Positions 18,567 through 28,477 of a DNA stretch of 64,000 bases are shown here, in pieces. Under the pieces are notes generated by a model. It had not been told where the DNA came from and did no database searches. It was given only the letters and a program-made list of their open reading frames with translations. The stretch covers positions 434,001-498,000 of the forward strand of contig NZ_JAJEWL010000001.1 in assembly GCF_020687695.1 (NCBI RefSeq). The letters run 5' to 3'. Position 1 is the first letter of the stretch. Each line of letters opens with the position of its first letter. The position numbers and the translations under genes were made by a program. The stretch comes from Pusillimonas sp. MFBS29. Its GTDB lineage: Bacteria > Pseudomonadota > Gammaproteobacteria > Burkholderiales > Burkholderiaceae_B.

Positions 18567-21560
18567 TTAATGGGTTTCGACTTGCTGCAGCACTTCTTCT
18601 GCGGCCACGTTTACTACGGGCTTGCGAGTCCGGCCCAGACGAACCGGCGCAACTGGCGGCGTTGGGCTGGCGGTCGAAGTGGTTTCGATCAACTGCATGC
18701 CTGCCGTTTCCAGCATTTGCTGAATCGAGTTTGCTGCCGGCTTGTCTTCTTTCGCTACGGAGTTTGTGGCAACTGGAGCAATTTCAGTTTCGGCAGGTTC
18801 CGTTTCGGTGCTGCTGGCAACGGGTTCGACGACCGGTGCGGGTTCTGCAGCAACTGGCGTGTCGGCTGCAGAGGTTTCGACGGCCTGAGCATTAACTGCC
18901 TGAGCCTCGACTGCCTGAGCTTCAGCAGCCTGGGTTTCTGCCGCCTGTACTGCTGCAGGCGTAACTGCTTCAGCTGCCTGTTCCGGTGCCAAAACCGACT
19001 CGGTGACAACTGCGTCCTGGCTGGCGCCATTGTTACCGACCAGTTCTTCGGCCTCGGCAGGTTCTTGTGCCGCTGCAGGTTCGGCGGGCGCCGGGGCCGG
19101 CGTGGTCTCGCTGGTGACTGCAGACGGGGCGGCTGTTGCCTGTTCGACCAATTCACCGGCTGTGGCGGCGACGACGGGCAGGGCGGCGGGGTTGAAGGCC
19201 GGTGTTTCGTGCGACTGGAAGGCAGGCGCCTCGTTGTCGTCCGTATTGCCGGCTTCTTCACCTTCTGCTGTGGCATTGACCTCGGTGTTGTTTTCACCGC
19301 TGCGGCGACCGCGGCGGCTACGACGACGACGGCGTTTGCGCTCTGGATCTGCCTGTTCACCGTCTGGCGTAGCGATCTGATCCTGAGTGGTCTCATTGGT
19401 CTCGTCGGTCGAGGCATCGGCTGCGGCCTGGCTGACGGTTGCTGCTGTGTCGGCGGCTACGGCTGCCGGAACCAGTACCTCTTCAGTTTCTGCCTGGTTG
19501 TTTTGCGTTTCCTCGCGACGATTGCGTCCGCGGCCCCTGCGGTTGCGGCCGCCACGGCTGCCGCCCTCGGTGCTTGCGCTGTCGGTGCTACGGCTGCGGG
19601 TGTTCTGATTGTCGCTTGTTGCTGCGCTGTCTTCGGTTTGCGCAGCAGATTGACGACGGCCGCGTGCAGCCTGCACGTCATCGGACTTGCCTTCGGCATT
19701 TTCTTGCCGACGTTCACCGCGACGATTGCGGTTGTTACGCTCGCCCTGGCCGCGTTCACGACGCTCGCCGTGACGGCTGTTCTTGCCGCGACTGCCCTGG
19801 GGCTTGCTGCCGGTGGTTTCGGTTTTGGGCTTTTCTGGTGCTTCAGCGGTGGAGCCGCCGGTCAGCCAGTTGATCAGACGCTTGAACAGACCAGGCCCTG
19901 CGGCGGCTGCCGGGGTGGCAGCGGCGGCGGGAGTGGAGGACATCGGAGCGGGCTGGGCGGGTGTGATGCCCTTGACCAGCGCTTCTGGACGGCTGCTCTT
20001 GGTTTCCTGGGCCTTGTTGGCGACCAGCGTAAGCTGCTCTTCGGGCTGGCTGACGAGCTCGATGCTGCTCTTGCTTTCTTCCAGGCGGGGATCGTCGTGA
20101 CGCAGACGCTCGATGTGGTGGTGCGGTGTTTCCAGATTCTTGTTGGGAATCAGGACCAGATTGACCTTGAGTCGGGCTTCGATCTTGGTGATGTCGGCGC
20201 GCTTTTCGTTCAGCAGGAAGGTGGCGACGTCGACCGGAACCTGGGCGTGCAGGGCGGCAGTGCCTTCCTTCATGGCTTCTTCCTGCAGCAGGCGCAGGAC
20301 GTGCAGTGCGCTGGACTCGGCATCGCGCACCACGCCGGTGCCATTGCAGCGCGGGCAGGTGACATGGGAGCCTTCGTTCAGGGCCGGACGCAGACGCTGA
20401 CGTGACAATTCCATCAGGCCGAAGCGTGAAATCTTGCCCATCTGGACGCGGGCACGGTCAAAGTGCAGGGCATCGCGCAGGCGTTGCTCGACAGCACGCT
20501 GGTTCTTGGCCTCTTCCATGTCGATGAAGTCGATCACGATCAGGCCGCCCAGGTCGCGCAGTCGCAACTGGCGTGCGACTTCATCGGCGGCCTCGAGGTT
20601 GGTGCGCGTAGCGGTTTCTTCAATATCGGAGCCGCGTGTCGAGCGGGCCGAGTTTACGTCTATGGCCACCAGCGCTTCGGTGTGATCGATGACGACCGAG
20701 CCGCCCGATGGCAGCTGCACGGTGCGCGAGTAGGCGGTTTCGATCTGATGTTCGATCTGGAAGCGCGAGAACAGGGGGATGTCATCGCGGTACATCTTGA
20801 CCCGCTGGACGGTATCGGGCATGACCACGCTCATGAAGGCGGTGGCTTGTTCGTGGATATCGTCGGTGTCGATCAGGATCTCGCCAATTTCGGGCGAGTA
20901 GTAGTCGCGGATGGCGCGAATGACCAGGCTGGATTCCAGGTAAATGAGTATGGGAGCTGCATTTTCGCGGGCGGCGCTGTCGATGGCAGCCCAAAGTTGC
21001 ATCAGATAAGACAGGTCCCATTGCAGTTCCTCGACGCTGCGACCTATGCCGGCCGTGCGTGCGATGATGCTCATGCCGGCGGGAATGTCCAGCTGATCCA
21101 TCGTGTCGCGCAGTTCCTGGCGATCTTCGCCTTCGACGCGTCGCGAAACGCCGCCGCCACGAGGGTTGTTGGGCATCAGGACCAGATAGCGGCCTGCCAG
21201 CGAAATAAAGGTGGTCAGGGCTGCGCCCTTGTTGCCGCGTTCTTCCTTTTCGACCTGGATGATAAGTTCCTGGCCTTCGGACAAGGCGTCCTGGATACGG
21301 GCGCTGCGTACATCAACGCCTTCTTTGAAATAGCTGCGGGCTACTTCTTTGAAGGGCAGGAATCCGTGACGGTCTTCACCATAGCTGACAAAGCAGGCTT
21401 CCAGACCAGGTTCGATGCGGGTGATGACACCTTTGTAGATATTGCCTTTACGCTGTTCGCGCCCGGCCGTTTCGATGTCGAGGTCTATGAGTTTTTGACC
21501 GTCGACAATCGCAACGCGTAGTTCTTCTTGATGCGTTGCATTGAACAACATTCGTTTCAT
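18567..21560 (-). CDS. rne: Ribonuclease E
   Basis: A 997-residue endoribonuclease and degradosome scaffold. The S1 RNA-binding domain spans about residues 38-120. The DNase I-like catalytic region contains [20 protein letters not shown] and LIVIDFIDM, whose aspartates bind Mg. The zinc-link CPRCNGTG joins dimers. The C-terminal half (about 520-997) is low complexity: arginine-rich RNA-binding stretches, then long alanine/glutamate/valine-rich segments with repeated AQAVE-like units. A short conserved motif ([22 protein letters not shown]) ends the protein, possibly a partner-binding site. The long leader and the divergent rluC match the arrangement in E. coli. Confidence 0.96.
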   Translation of the reverse strand: MKRMLFNATHQEELRVAIVDGQKLIDLDIETAGREQRKGNIYKGVITRIEPGLEACFVSYGEDRHGFLPFKEVARSYFKEGVDVRSARIQDALSEGQELIIQVEKEERGNKGAALTTFISLAGRYLVLMPNNPRGGGVSRRVEGEDRQELRDTMDQLDIPAGMSIIARTAGIGRSVEELQWDLSYLMQLWAAIDSAARENAAPILIYLESSLVIRAIRDYYSPEIGEILIDTDDIHEQATAFMSVVMPDTVQRVKMYRDDIPLFSRFQIEHQIETAYSRTVQLPSGGSVVIDHTEALVAIDVNSARSTRGSDIEETATRTNLEAADEVARQLRLRDLGGLIVIDFIDMEEAKNQRAVEQRLRDALHFDRARVQMGKISRFGLMELSRQRLRPALNEGSHVTCPRCNGTGVVRDAESSALHVLRLLQEEAMKEGTAALHAQVPVDVATFLLNEKRADITKIEARLKVNLVLIPNKNLETPHHHIERLRHDDPRLEESKSSIELVSQPEEQLTLVANKAQETKSSRPEALVKGITPAQPAPMSSTPAAAATPAAAAGPGLFKRLINWLTGGSTAEAPEKPKTETTGSKPQGSRGKNSRHGERRERGQGERNNRNRRGERRQENAEGKSDDVQAARGRRQSAAQTEDSAATSDNQNTRSRSTDSASTEGGSRGGRNRRGRGRNRREETQNNQAETEEVLVPAAVAADTAATVSQAAADASTDETNETTQDQIATPDGEQADPERKRRRRRSRRGRRSGENNTEVNATAEGEEAGNTDDNEAPAFQSHETPAFNPAALPVVAATAGELVEQATAAPSAVTSETTPAPAPAEPAAAQEPAEAEELVGNNGASQDAVVTESVLAPEQAAEAVTPAAVQAAETQAAEAQAVEAQAVNAQAVETSAADTPVAAEPAPVVEPVASSTETEPAETEIAPVATNSVAKEDKPAANSIQQMLETAGMQLIETTSTASPTPPVAPVRLGRTRKPVVNVAAEEVLQQVETH

Positions 21561-22055
21561 GAGTGTGTTTCTCCGTAGTCATGGCGCACCGAATTTCGGC
21601 GCACGACCGCGGGTCACTGGGTGTGTGGCGCTAAATCTGCAGGGGGCATGGCTGACGGCGTCAGGCAGTGCCCATCTTGAGTCGGATAGGCACTGTGTAC
21701 CGGTAGGTACTTAGTTCAGTCAGCAGGGAGGTCAGTTGCACTGTAGTGGTTGACAAAAAAAGTTGCTGGGAACGGCAGACGCGCATGTGAGTTCGCGGCT
21801 GGTGCATTAAACGAGGACAAACTTTGCAAAAGATTCAGCGTCGCACGCGGTTGGCAGAGAACGGGAAAATAGCGGGCTTTACGCCACACCACTATTTGCG
21901 CGTCGGCACTGCGCCGGCGACCTAATGACCCAGAAGCTGAAGCCGGGCATACAATACGACCTTTACTCGTGTAACGGAGACGCACCCTTGCATCTCTACG
22001 TTAGACGTTTTTTTCAGCTTCTATAGGCTGACGCGATTATATGCCGCTTTTCCCT
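21561..22055. other. rne leader and rne/rluC divergent promoter region
   Basis: A gene-free stretch of nearly 500 bases. On the rne side the inverted repeat CAGTGCC...GGCACTG (about 21666-21695) and a nearby GTACCGGTAGGTAC could form leader hairpins. In E. coli the rne leader binds RNase E for feedback control; the same role here is inference. No small ORF is convincing. Confidence 0.5.
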
Positions 22056-23009
22056 ATGAGCAAAACAGTTATTGCCAAAGATGACATTCCCAGCGTGCGT
22101 TTCGTCGATATCGGCGAGGAACAGGCCGGGCAGCGCATAGACAATTTTTTGCTGCGTTTATGCAAAGGTGTGCCCAAAAGTCACCTGTACAAGGCCATTC
22201 GCAATGGCGAGGTCAGGGTAAACAAGGGCCGCATCGGTGCCGACTACCGTCTCGAGCGGGGTGATACCGTGCGTGTGCCTCCATTGCGACTGCCCAGGGC
22301 CGACGAGCCCCGCCGCGTACCGCCGGCTGCCTTTCCCGTGGTTTTCGAGGATGACGCCATCGTCGTCGTGAACAAGCCCGCAGGTGTTGCGGTGCATGGC
22401 GGCAGTGGCGTGTCTTTCGGTGTTATCGAGCAAATGCGCGCCGCTCGCCCTGATGCTCCTTTTCTGGAGCTTGCACACCGGCTGGATCGTGAAACCTCGG
22501 GTTTGCTGATGATTGCCAAGAAACGCAAGGCCTTGCTGCGCTTGCACGACATGATGCGCGAGGGTGGCGGGCGCAAGCATTACCAGGCCCTGGTGGTCGG
22601 TGACTGGGTCAATGACAAGCAGCACATGCGCCAGCCGCTGCTCAAGTGGCTGACGGCGTCTGGTGAACGGCGGGTCAAGGTCGACGCGCTGGGCAAACCG
22701 GCCCACACCATCATCACCTTGCAGAAGCGCTATGGGCGTTACAGTTTGCTGGGGGCCGAATTGCGTACTGGTCGCACACATCAGATACGGGTGCATCTGG
22801 CCTCGGCCGGCTTTCCTATAGTGGGCGATGATAAATATGGATCCGACGAGGTGCGCGCTCACTTTGCCCGTCTGGGTCTGGATCGCATGTTTTTGCACGC
22901 CTGCAGGCTGGAGATTCCTCATCCCCTTACGGGCGAACCCATGGTGCTGACGGCGGATCTGCCGCCGGTGTGCCTGAATATTCTTGATTACCTGGAGCAA
23001 CATCGGTGA
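22056..23009 (+). CDS. rluC: 23S rRNA pseudouridine synthase RluC
   Basis: About 317 residues. An N-terminal S4 RNA-binding domain (AGQRIDNFLLRLCKGVPKSHLYKAIRNGEVRVNKGR) precedes the RluA-type catalytic domain, with the catalytic aspartate in LAHRLDRETSGLL and the GRTHQIRVHL motif. RluC modifies three uridines of 23S rRNA. The start at 22056 (MSKTVIAK) resembles the usual family N terminus; an in-frame ATG at 22041 would add five residues, and neither has a clear ribosome site. The HAD gene overlaps its end. Confidence 0.93.
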   Translation: MSKTVIAKDDIPSVRFVDIGEEQAGQRIDNFLLRLCKGVPKSHLYKAIRNGEVRVNKGRIGADYRLERGDTVRVPPLRLPRADEPRRVPPAAFPVVFEDDAIVVVNKPAGVAVHGGSGVSFGVIEQMRAARPDAPFLELAHRLDRETSGLLMIAKKRKALLRLHDMMREGGGRKHYQALVVGDWVNDKQHMRQPLLKWLTASGERRVKVDALGKPAHTIITLQKRYGRYSLLGAELRTGRTHQIRVHLASAGFPIVGDDKYGSDEVRAHFARLGLDRMFLHACRLEIPHPLTGEPMVLTADLPPVCLNILDYLEQHR

Positions 23010-23659
23010 AACGTTACGAGGCCGTTATTTTTGACTGGGACGGCACGGTTATGGATTCGACGCATTCGATAGTGGGCGCCATCCAGGGTGCTTGTGCAGA
23101 TCTGGAATTGCCGGTCCCATCTGACAGCGATGCCAGCTGGGTGATCGGGCTTTCCCTGGAAAGCGCCCTGTATCACTGTGTTCCGACGCTGACGGAGCAC
23201 AATATGCAGGCGTTTCTGGATCGCTATCGCTTCCATTATCTGAGCCGTGATCCGCATATCCGGATGTTTGAGGGGATTCCTGAGCTGTTGCTGGAGTTGC
23301 GGGCGAGCCGGGTGCGTCTCGGGGTGGCGACGGGCAAGAGCCGGGTGGGGCTGGACAGGGTTCTGGATGCGATGAAGCTGCGCGATCATTTTGATGCGAC
23401 GCGTTGTGCGGATGAGTCGTTCAGCAAGCCTCATCCGGGGATGTTGCTGGAGCTGATGGAGGAGTTGCAGCTGGCGCCGGAGCGGGTGCTGATGGTGGGG
23501 GATACGTTGCATGATGTGCAGATGGCTGTGGCGGCGGGGGTGGACAGTATGGCGGTGACTTATGGTGCGCATCATCGTTCGATTCTGCAGGAGGCGGGGC
23601 CTACGGTGCTTGTGGGTAGTGTGGGGGAGATGCGGTCGTGGTTGATTGAGCGGGTTTGA
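23006..23659 (+). CDS. HAD-superfamily phosphatase (phosphoglycolate phosphatase-like)
   Basis: 217 residues. Motif I is FDWDGTVMDS, motif II VATGKSR (threonine) and motif IV MVGDTLHDVQMA, all of HAD subfamily IA. The GTG start overlaps the rluC stop (GTGA), with GGAG upstream. Such a gene regularly follows rluC in betaproteobacteria, but the substrate is unassigned. The last third is unusually rich in G at third codon positions. Immediately downstream is a large palindrome. Confidence 0.9.
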   Translation: MKRYEAVIFDWDGTVMDSTHSIVGAIQGACADLELPVPSDSDASWVIGLSLESALYHCVPTLTEHNMQAFLDRYRFHYLSRDPHIRMFEGIPELLLELRASRVRLGVATGKSRVGLDRVLDAMKLRDHFDATRCADESFSKPHPGMLLELMEELQLAPERVLMVGDTLHDVQMAVAAGVDSMAVTYGAHHRSILQEAGPTVLVGSVGEMRSWLIERV

Positions 23660-23746
23660 GTTTTTTCGGCCGTGAGTTTCGTGGCTTTCAAAGCCTGGGG
23701 GTATTTGGTCGGGAGGCTGTCTGGTTCTTAGTATCTGGTTCTTAAG

Positions 23747-23975
23747 CAAGGCCTGTGTCTCAGGGGCTGTGGAGGCGCCTCGCGCACGCCGATTTAGGCG
23801 GGGCTGGCGAGGAGGCAAGGTTGCTGCTGTTCGAGCCCAGTGCTTATGGGCAGCCAGTGGCTGCCCATTCGGGCGAGTTCAGCAACCGCCTCGCCAGCCC
23901 CGCCTAAATCGGGCATCCCAGCGCAGCTGGGACGTAGCGCGTGAAGCCGGAACGGCCCCTGAGACACAGGCCTTG
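23747..23975. repeat. Large palindromic intergenic element, copy B (family 1, inverted)
   Basis: Outer arms 23747-23767 and 23955-23975 are a perfect 21-base inverted repeat. Inner arms 23791-23811 and 23890-23910 are a second perfect 21-base pair. The small hairpin TCCCAGC-GCA-GCTGGGA is at 23916-23932. The interior is nearly identical to copy C at 49745-49973 but in opposite orientation. The outermost bases of the arms (CAAGGCCT here) differ from C (AAAGCGGG) and are matched on the other side in each. Just before it, TCTGGTTCTTA occurs twice (near 23720-23743). Confidence 0.9.
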
Positions 23976-24113
23976 TAAGAGCCGGATATCTTGTGAGGGA
24001 CGGATATTTTGTAAACGCCGAACGTGTTGTCCTTACAGTCGAAGGCCTTACAACAGCCGAACATCCTGTTAACGCCAGATGTCTTGTAAGCGCGGACATC
24101 TTGTAGGGACAGC
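23972..24113. repeat. Degenerate 18-base tandem array
   Basis: Starting at the edge of palindrome B, an 18-base unit with consensus near CTTGTAAGCGCCGGATAT is repeated: 23972, 23990, 24008, then a more diverged stretch at 24026-24064, then 24065, 24083 and a partial unit from 24100. Copies differ at several positions, so the array is old. As 18 is a multiple of three, the array gives open frames with six-residue repeats on both strands. There is no start signal or family resemblance, so I do not call a gene. Confidence 0.75.
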
Positions 24114-24205
24114 AAAACTCGTCGCGTCAAAACCCGTCGTCGGCCAGCCACTGTCAGCCCGACCACCGTTGTCCGCGGTGTGCTGCCTCTGGTGTGCTAT
24201 CTGCA

Positions 24206-24395
24206 GTTGTCTATGCCAGGTGGGGGTGGGGAGGCGTTTAGGCGTGCGCCGCGGGCTACGGAAGGGAAGCCGGGGGGTGTCGTCGGGCGCTGTCTGACCG
24301 AACGCAGTGAGGGAGTTCGCCCGACGCCCGGCTGGACGACGTAGACGCGGAAACAAGCACGCCGTGCCGGACTACCCCCACCTGGCATAGACAAC
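24206..24395. repeat. Large palindromic intergenic element, copy F
   Basis: Perfect 22-base inverted arms at 24206-24227 and 24374-24395, with weaker pairing outward (GTGCTGCCT side against AGGCAGCAC). An inner 9-base pair lies at 24281-24289 and 24318-24326. The architecture and size resemble copies A-E, but shared modules are not clear. It lies 131 bases upstream of msrP, so it could sit in or before the msrP leader. With B and the tandem array it fills the 866-base gap 23660-24526. Confidence 0.8.
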
Positions 24396-24526
24396 GTGTA
24401 AATAGCCAAGGCAGCACGCCACAGCAAGTAGCGGCGTCGCCGTGCAGTGAATAATGTGGCTCTGGTCCAGGAACTTTTTGCAGCCGCGGCCCGTCATATC
24501 CAGACACTGTTACGGAGTGGAACGTC

Positions 24527-25486
24527 ATGTCCAGACTCAAGTTGCCGACCATTGCACCTTCCGAAATTACGCCTGAAGAGGTCTGGCGGTCGCGGCGGGT
24601 GTGGCTCAAGCACGCAGGCATGGGTGCGGTGGCTGCGGGGGCTGGGGCGTTTGGGGTGCCGTCTTGGGCACAGGATGCGCGCAGCGTATTGGCGGCCACG
24701 CCTAATCCAAACTTCCGGTTGCCCGACGAGGCCACGTCCGAAAAGGACATTACCTCGTACAACAATTACTACGAGTTCGGTACCGGCAAGGCCGACCCCT
24801 TTGAAAATGCCCACAAATTGCAGGTGCGTCCCTGGACCGTCAGTGTCGAGGGCGAGGTGGCGCGGCCGCGCACGTTTGATATTGATGAGCTGCTCAAGCT
24901 GGCGCCTATGGAAGAGCGTGTGTACCGGATGCGCTGCGTCGAGGCGTGGTCCATGGTTATTCCATGGTCAGGTTATTCGCTGTCGCACTTGCTCAAGGCC
25001 GTCGAGCCCACCAGCAAGGCTAAGTTTGTGGAGTTCACGACTGTGCTTCAGAAGGAAAACATGCCCGGAACCAGAAGCCGCATCATCGACTGGCCCTATG
25101 TCGAGGGGCTGCGCATGGACGAGGCCATGCATCCGCTGAGCATGCTGGTGTTCGGCGTATATGGCAAGCAGTTGCCCAGCCAGAATGGTGCGCCGATGCG
25201 TCTGGCTGTGCCCTGGAAATATGGTTTCAAGTCTGGCAAGTCCATCGTGCGCATACGTTTGCTTGAAAACATGCCGCTTACCAGCTGGGTGAAGATAGCC
25301 CCCCACGAATACGGGTTTTATGCCAACGTTAATCCGGATGTGCCGCATCCGCGCTGGAGTCAGGCCACTGAACGACGCATAGGCGGCGGCTTTTTTGCGC
25401 CCCGTGTCGATACCCTGATGTACAACGGCTATGGCGAGCAGGTGGCGTCGCTGTATGCCGGCCTGGATCTGCGCGAGAACTACTAG
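24527..25486 (+). CDS. msrP: Protein-methionine-sulfoxide reductase catalytic subunit MsrP
   Basis: 319 residues, a periplasmic molybdopterin enzyme (formerly YedY) that repairs oxidised methionines in envelope proteins. The N-terminal [10 protein letters not shown] (Arg23-Arg24) followed by a hydrophobic stretch and AQA-like cleavage region is a Tat signal. Cys137 in [11 protein letters not shown] is the molybdenum ligand. Ribosome site TACGGAGTGGAACGTC lies upstream. msrQ follows directly, the usual pair. Confidence 0.96.
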   Translation: MSRLKLPTIAPSEITPEEVWRSRRVWLKHAGMGAVAAGAGAFGVPSWAQDARSVLAATPNPNFRLPDEATSEKDITSYNNYYEFGTGKADPFENAHKLQVRPWTVSVEGEVARPRTFDIDELLKLAPMEERVYRMRCVEAWSMVIPWSGYSLSHLLKAVEPTSKAKFVEFTTVLQKENMPGTRSRIIDWPYVEGLRMDEAMHPLSMLVFGVYGKQLPSQNGAPMRLAVPWKYGFKSGKSIVRIRLLENMPLTSWVKIAPHEYGFYANVNPDVPHPRWSQATERRIGGGFFAPRVDTLMYNGYGEQVASLYAGLDLRENY

Positions 25487-25517
25487 GTTTCAGTCAGACC
25501 TGTTCAAGGAGATCGCG

Positions 25518-26162
25518 TTGGAAACGGAACTGGCTGACCGCAAGCCGCCCGGCCGGCCCAACTGGACGGCCCGGCAGGTGGGGCGTATCAAGCCCCTGGT
25601 GTTTCTGCTGGCGCTTTATCCTGTGTCGCGCTGGTTCTGGCTGGGCACCCATGACGGCCTCAGCGCCAACCCTCCCGAGTTCCTGATCCGGTCCTCGGGC
25701 ATTTGGGCGCTGGTGCTGCTGGGGCTGACGCTATGCATTACGCCATTGCGTCGTCTGATCAGGCAGCCGGCACTGGTGCGCCTGCGCCGTATGCTGGGTC
25801 TGTTTGCCTTTTTTTATACCTGCCTGCATCTGCTGGGCTGGGCCTTCTGGGAGCGGGGCTGGTCTCTGGCATCCATGTGGGACGACATCGTCCAGCGCAC
25901 CTTCATTCTGGTGGGGGTGATCGCCTTTCTGCCCATGGCCGCGCTGGCGCTGACCTCGACACGCGGGTGGATACACCGCCTGGGCCGTCGCTGGCAGCAA
26001 TTGCACCGCAGTGTTTATGTGGTGGCTGCCTTGTCTGTCTGGCATTTCTGGCTGGTGCGGGCGGGCAAGAATGACTTTGCCGAGCCTTATCTGTACGGTG
26101 TTTTGCTGGCTGCATTACTGGGGATACGGCTGGTTTACTTCTTGCGGCGCCCTGGGGCCTGA
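25518..26162 (+). CDS. msrQ: Heme-binding membrane subunit MsrQ
   Basis: 214 residues with about six membrane segments and histidines in helix contexts (FYTCLHLLGW, QQLHRSVYVVAALSVWHFWL) typical of the ferric-reductase-like YedZ/MsrQ family. It passes electrons from the quinone pool to MsrP. The likely start is TTG at 25518, because AAGGAG ends six bases upstream; the open frame extends back into msrP, but that part is only overlap. The gap to msrP is 31 bases. Confidence 0.93.
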   Translation: METELADRKPPGRPNWTARQVGRIKPLVFLLALYPVSRWFWLGTHDGLSANPPEFLIRSSGIWALVLLGLTLCITPLRRLIRQPALVRLRRMLGLFAFFYTCLHLLGWAFWERGWSLASMWDDIVQRTFILVGVIAFLPMAALALTSTRGWIHRLGRRWQQLHRSVYVVAALSVWHFWLVRAGKNDFAEPYLYGVLLAALLGIRLVYFLRRPGA

Positions 26163-26205
26163 AGGCATTCAGGCGCAAAGGGTGGCGCGATCACCCGGCC
26201 GGAGG

Positions 26206-27021
26206 TCAGCGCAGTGCTTTCATGATGGCGAGGGTTTGCGCATCGGGTACGCCGTCGTAGCGGTCCGGCCGATAGTGCATCTGAAAGGCTGCGATCACAT
26301 TCCGGGTCTTGGAGTCCAGCTGGCCGGTGTCGGGCACGGTATAGCCCAGGCGTTGCAGGGCTGCCTGAGTCCAGGCGGCATCGGGCAGGCCCTGGGCCAG
26401 GAATTCCTGCTCATATTGCCTGGCCAGATCTTCGTCGTACCAGCGGCCTATGCCCTGATCGGCCAGTTGCTTCCAGGGAAAGCGGGGGCCTGGGTCGATT
26501 TTGCGCTGCGGTGCGATGTCACTGTGGCCGACAATGTTGTGGGGCTTGATCTGGTGACGTTTGATGATTTCGTGCAGCAGGCTTGCAAGTACCTGCATTT
26601 GCACGGGGTCGTAGGTATCCCACTGTTCGCCTTCCAGCCCCTGGTTCACGATCTCTATGCCTATGGATCCGCTGTTCATGTCGCTGCGGCCAAACCATGC
26701 GCTGACGCCCGCATGCCAGGCGCGACGGCTTTCATCGACCAGCTGATACACGTGTGGCCGCTCTTCACGGGTGATCAGGTAATGGCTGCTGACATTGCGT
26801 CTGGAAAGGATGTTCAGGGAAGCCTCGTTGCCGGTCGAGGTGTAGTGCAGCACGATGAACTCCACGCGACTATTCTGGCTGGTGGCCTGTATGCTGCGGT
26901 CTATGTCGAGCACGTTCGGGTTGTAGGTGCTGCATGCCGTCAGCAGCAGTACCAGGGCAGCCAGCACGCCGTGGCGCGCAAAACGGCGGCAGCTTGCCAG
27001 GGCGCGGGGGCGATTGGGCAT
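26206..27021 (-). CDS. N-acetylmuramoyl-L-alanine amidase, lipoprotein (AmiD-like)
   Basis: 271 residues. A lipoprotein signal ends in LLTAC with lipidated cysteine. The Amidase_2 domain has zinc-ligand contexts FIVLHYTST and VGHSDIAPQRKIDPGPRFPW. A C-terminal peptidoglycan-binding domain includes QAALQRLGYTVPDTGQLDSKTRNVIAAFQ. It likely cuts anhydro-muropeptides from the outer-membrane inner leaflet, as E. coli AmiD does. The start at 27021 shares one base with the stop of the methylase gene upstream (TGATG), which decides it over an upstream in-frame codon. Confidence 0.92.
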   Translation of the reverse strand: MPNRPRALASCRRFARHGVLAALVLLLTACSTYNPNVLDIDRSIQATSQNSRVEFIVLHYTSTGNEASLNILSRRNVSSHYLITREERPHVYQLVDESRRAWHAGVSAWFGRSDMNSGSIGIEIVNQGLEGEQWDTYDPVQMQVLASLLHEIIKRHQIKPHNIVGHSDIAPQRKIDPGPRFPWKQLADQGIGRWYDEDLARQYEQEFLAQGLPDAAWTQAALQRLGYTVPDTGQLDSKTRNVIAAFQMHYRPDRYDGVPDAQTLAIMKALR

Positions 27022-27740
27022 CACCGGTCCGCCAGAAACAGGAAAATAGTCGGTTTTTTGGCCAGATCGGGTGCCGGCAGCGTTTTCCAGTGGCTGACGG
27101 TGTGGGTTTGTATCCATTCCTCAGCCGTGGTCAGCGCGCTGGCGATGCACAGGCGGGTATTCCCTTTCAAGGCCTGTTTCAAGGTGTCGAACATGGCGCC
27201 GTTGCGATAAGGCGTTTCGATCAGGATCTGGGTTTGCTGCTGCTTTTGCGAAGTGACTTCCCAGGCCTTGAGCTGTTTGGCGCGTTCGGTTGCGTCGACC
27301 GGTGCATAGCCGTGAAATGCAAAGCGTTGCCCGTCGAGCCCGCTGGCCATCAGACTGAGCAATATTGACGAAGGGCCAACCCAGGGAACCACTCGCAAGC
27401 CCATAAGGTGTGCCTGGGCCACGACCTTGGCGCCCGGGTCGGCGACGGCCGGGCAGCCGGCTTCGGATACAAGGCCGATATCGCCGCCCGCCAGCAGAGG
27501 CTGTAGCCAGCTTTTGATTTGTCCGGCATCGACCTTGTCGTTGAGGGTGTGTATGGTGATCTCTTGCAATGGCCGGCTGGTGCCTATGAGCTTGAGGAAG
27601 GCACGGGCAGTTTTGGCGTTCTCGGCAATATAGACGGTCAGTTGCGACGCCAGCTCGTGGGCGGCCTGAGGCAGCCAGTTGGCGGGTGCCGATTCGCCCA
27701 AAGAAACGGGAATCAGGTGCAGGGTGCCGGTAGGTTTCAA
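27021..27740 (-). CDS. RsmI-like SAM-dependent methyltransferase (tetrapyrrole methylase fold)
   Basis: 239 residues with the RsmI-type motifs LVSEAGCPAVADPGAKVV and VVPWVGPSSILLSLMASGL; the FAFHGY segment resembles the FxFxGF motif of RsmI. It is shorter than RsmI (about 280) and lacks its C-terminal domain, matching the paralogue often found beside maf and yceD in betaproteobacteria. Target unknown; rRNA or tRNA is plausible. It overlaps maf by four bases upstream and the amidase by one base downstream. Confidence 0.85.
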   Translation of the reverse strand: MKPTGTLHLIPVSLGESAPANWLPQAAHELASQLTVYIAENAKTARAFLKLIGTSRPLQEITIHTLNDKVDAGQIKSWLQPLLAGGDIGLVSEAGCPAVADPGAKVVAQAHLMGLRVVPWVGPSSILLSLMASGLDGQRFAFHGYAPVDATERAKQLKAWEVTSQKQQQTQILIETPYRNGAMFDTLKQALKGNTRLCIASALTTAEEWIQTHTVSHWKTLPAPDLAKKPTIFLFLADR

Positions 27741-28315
27741 ATTTGCTCCAGGGGATTAAGGCCAAATGACCGCAGCATGCGGCACAGGGCAATCAGTGGC
27801 AGGCCGATAATGGCAGTCGGGTCGTCTGACTGCATGCTGTCCATCAGGGCTATGCCCAGGCTCTCGGCTTTGGCGCTGCCGGCGGTATCGTAGGGCTGTT
27901 CTCGCTGCAGGTAGTTTGTGATTTCCTGCGCGCCAAGGTGGCGGAACTGACAACGGGTGATGATGTCGGCCGTTATGTCGCGATTGCCGTCGCTGACGCA
28001 CAATGCGCTGTGAAATTCTACCGCCTTGCCGCTCAGCTGTTCAAGCTGGGCCTTGGCGCGTTCGAAGTTGCCGGGCTTGCCTATGGGCAGGTCGCCCATG
28101 GTGGCTACCTGATCCGAGCCTATAATCAGGCTGTCCGGATGGGCCTGGGCAACGGCACGCGCCTTGGCTACGGACAGTCGCAGGGCAAGGTCGGCGGGAG
28201 ACTCGCCGGGCAAGGGGCTTTCGTCTATATCAGGGGAAATGGCGGTAAAGGGAATGCCCAGGCGCGTAAGCAATTCGCGACGGTAGGGTGAACTTGAGGC
28301 TAAGATGAGACGCAT
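27737..28315 (-). CDS. maf: Maf-family nucleotide pyrophosphatase (YceF type)
   Basis: 192 residues. Starts MRLILASSSPYRRELLTRLG, the Maf signature, followed by SPDIDE and IIGSDQVA. YceF-type enzymes hydrolyse modified or canonical NTPs (7-methyl-GTP in E. coli) as house-cleaning. It is divergent from yceD-rpmF, the conserved arrangement in proteobacteria, and co-translated with the methylase gene after it. Confidence 0.95.
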   Translation of the reverse strand: MRLILASSSPYRRELLTRLGIPFTAISPDIDESPLPGESPADLALRLSVAKARAVAQAHPDSLIIGSDQVATMGDLPIGKPGNFERAKAQLEQLSGKAVEFHSALCVSDGNRDITADIITRCQFRHLGAQEITNYLQREQPYDTAGSAKAESLGIALMDSMQSDDPTAIIGLPLIALCRMLRSFGLNPLEQI

Positions 28316-28477
28316 AGACAGTATTTTGCCTGGTTTGGTTTGACTGGAAATGGCTGGACACGTTATTATCTAACGTTTTTCCTTGCGCTTGAAATGTTCG
28401 GGTGCGGTTTGACTACATAGCAGGGCATGCCATTTGCGTGCCGCGCAGTGTGGTTGCAGGAAATCCGGGGTGCAGGC

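Noticed and set aside
18570-20405. Very long open frame (611 codons) on the + strand opposite rne
   Set aside because: It is the antisense shadow of the low-complexity C-terminal half of RNase E; cysteine/glycine/phenylalanine-rich composition and no start signal.
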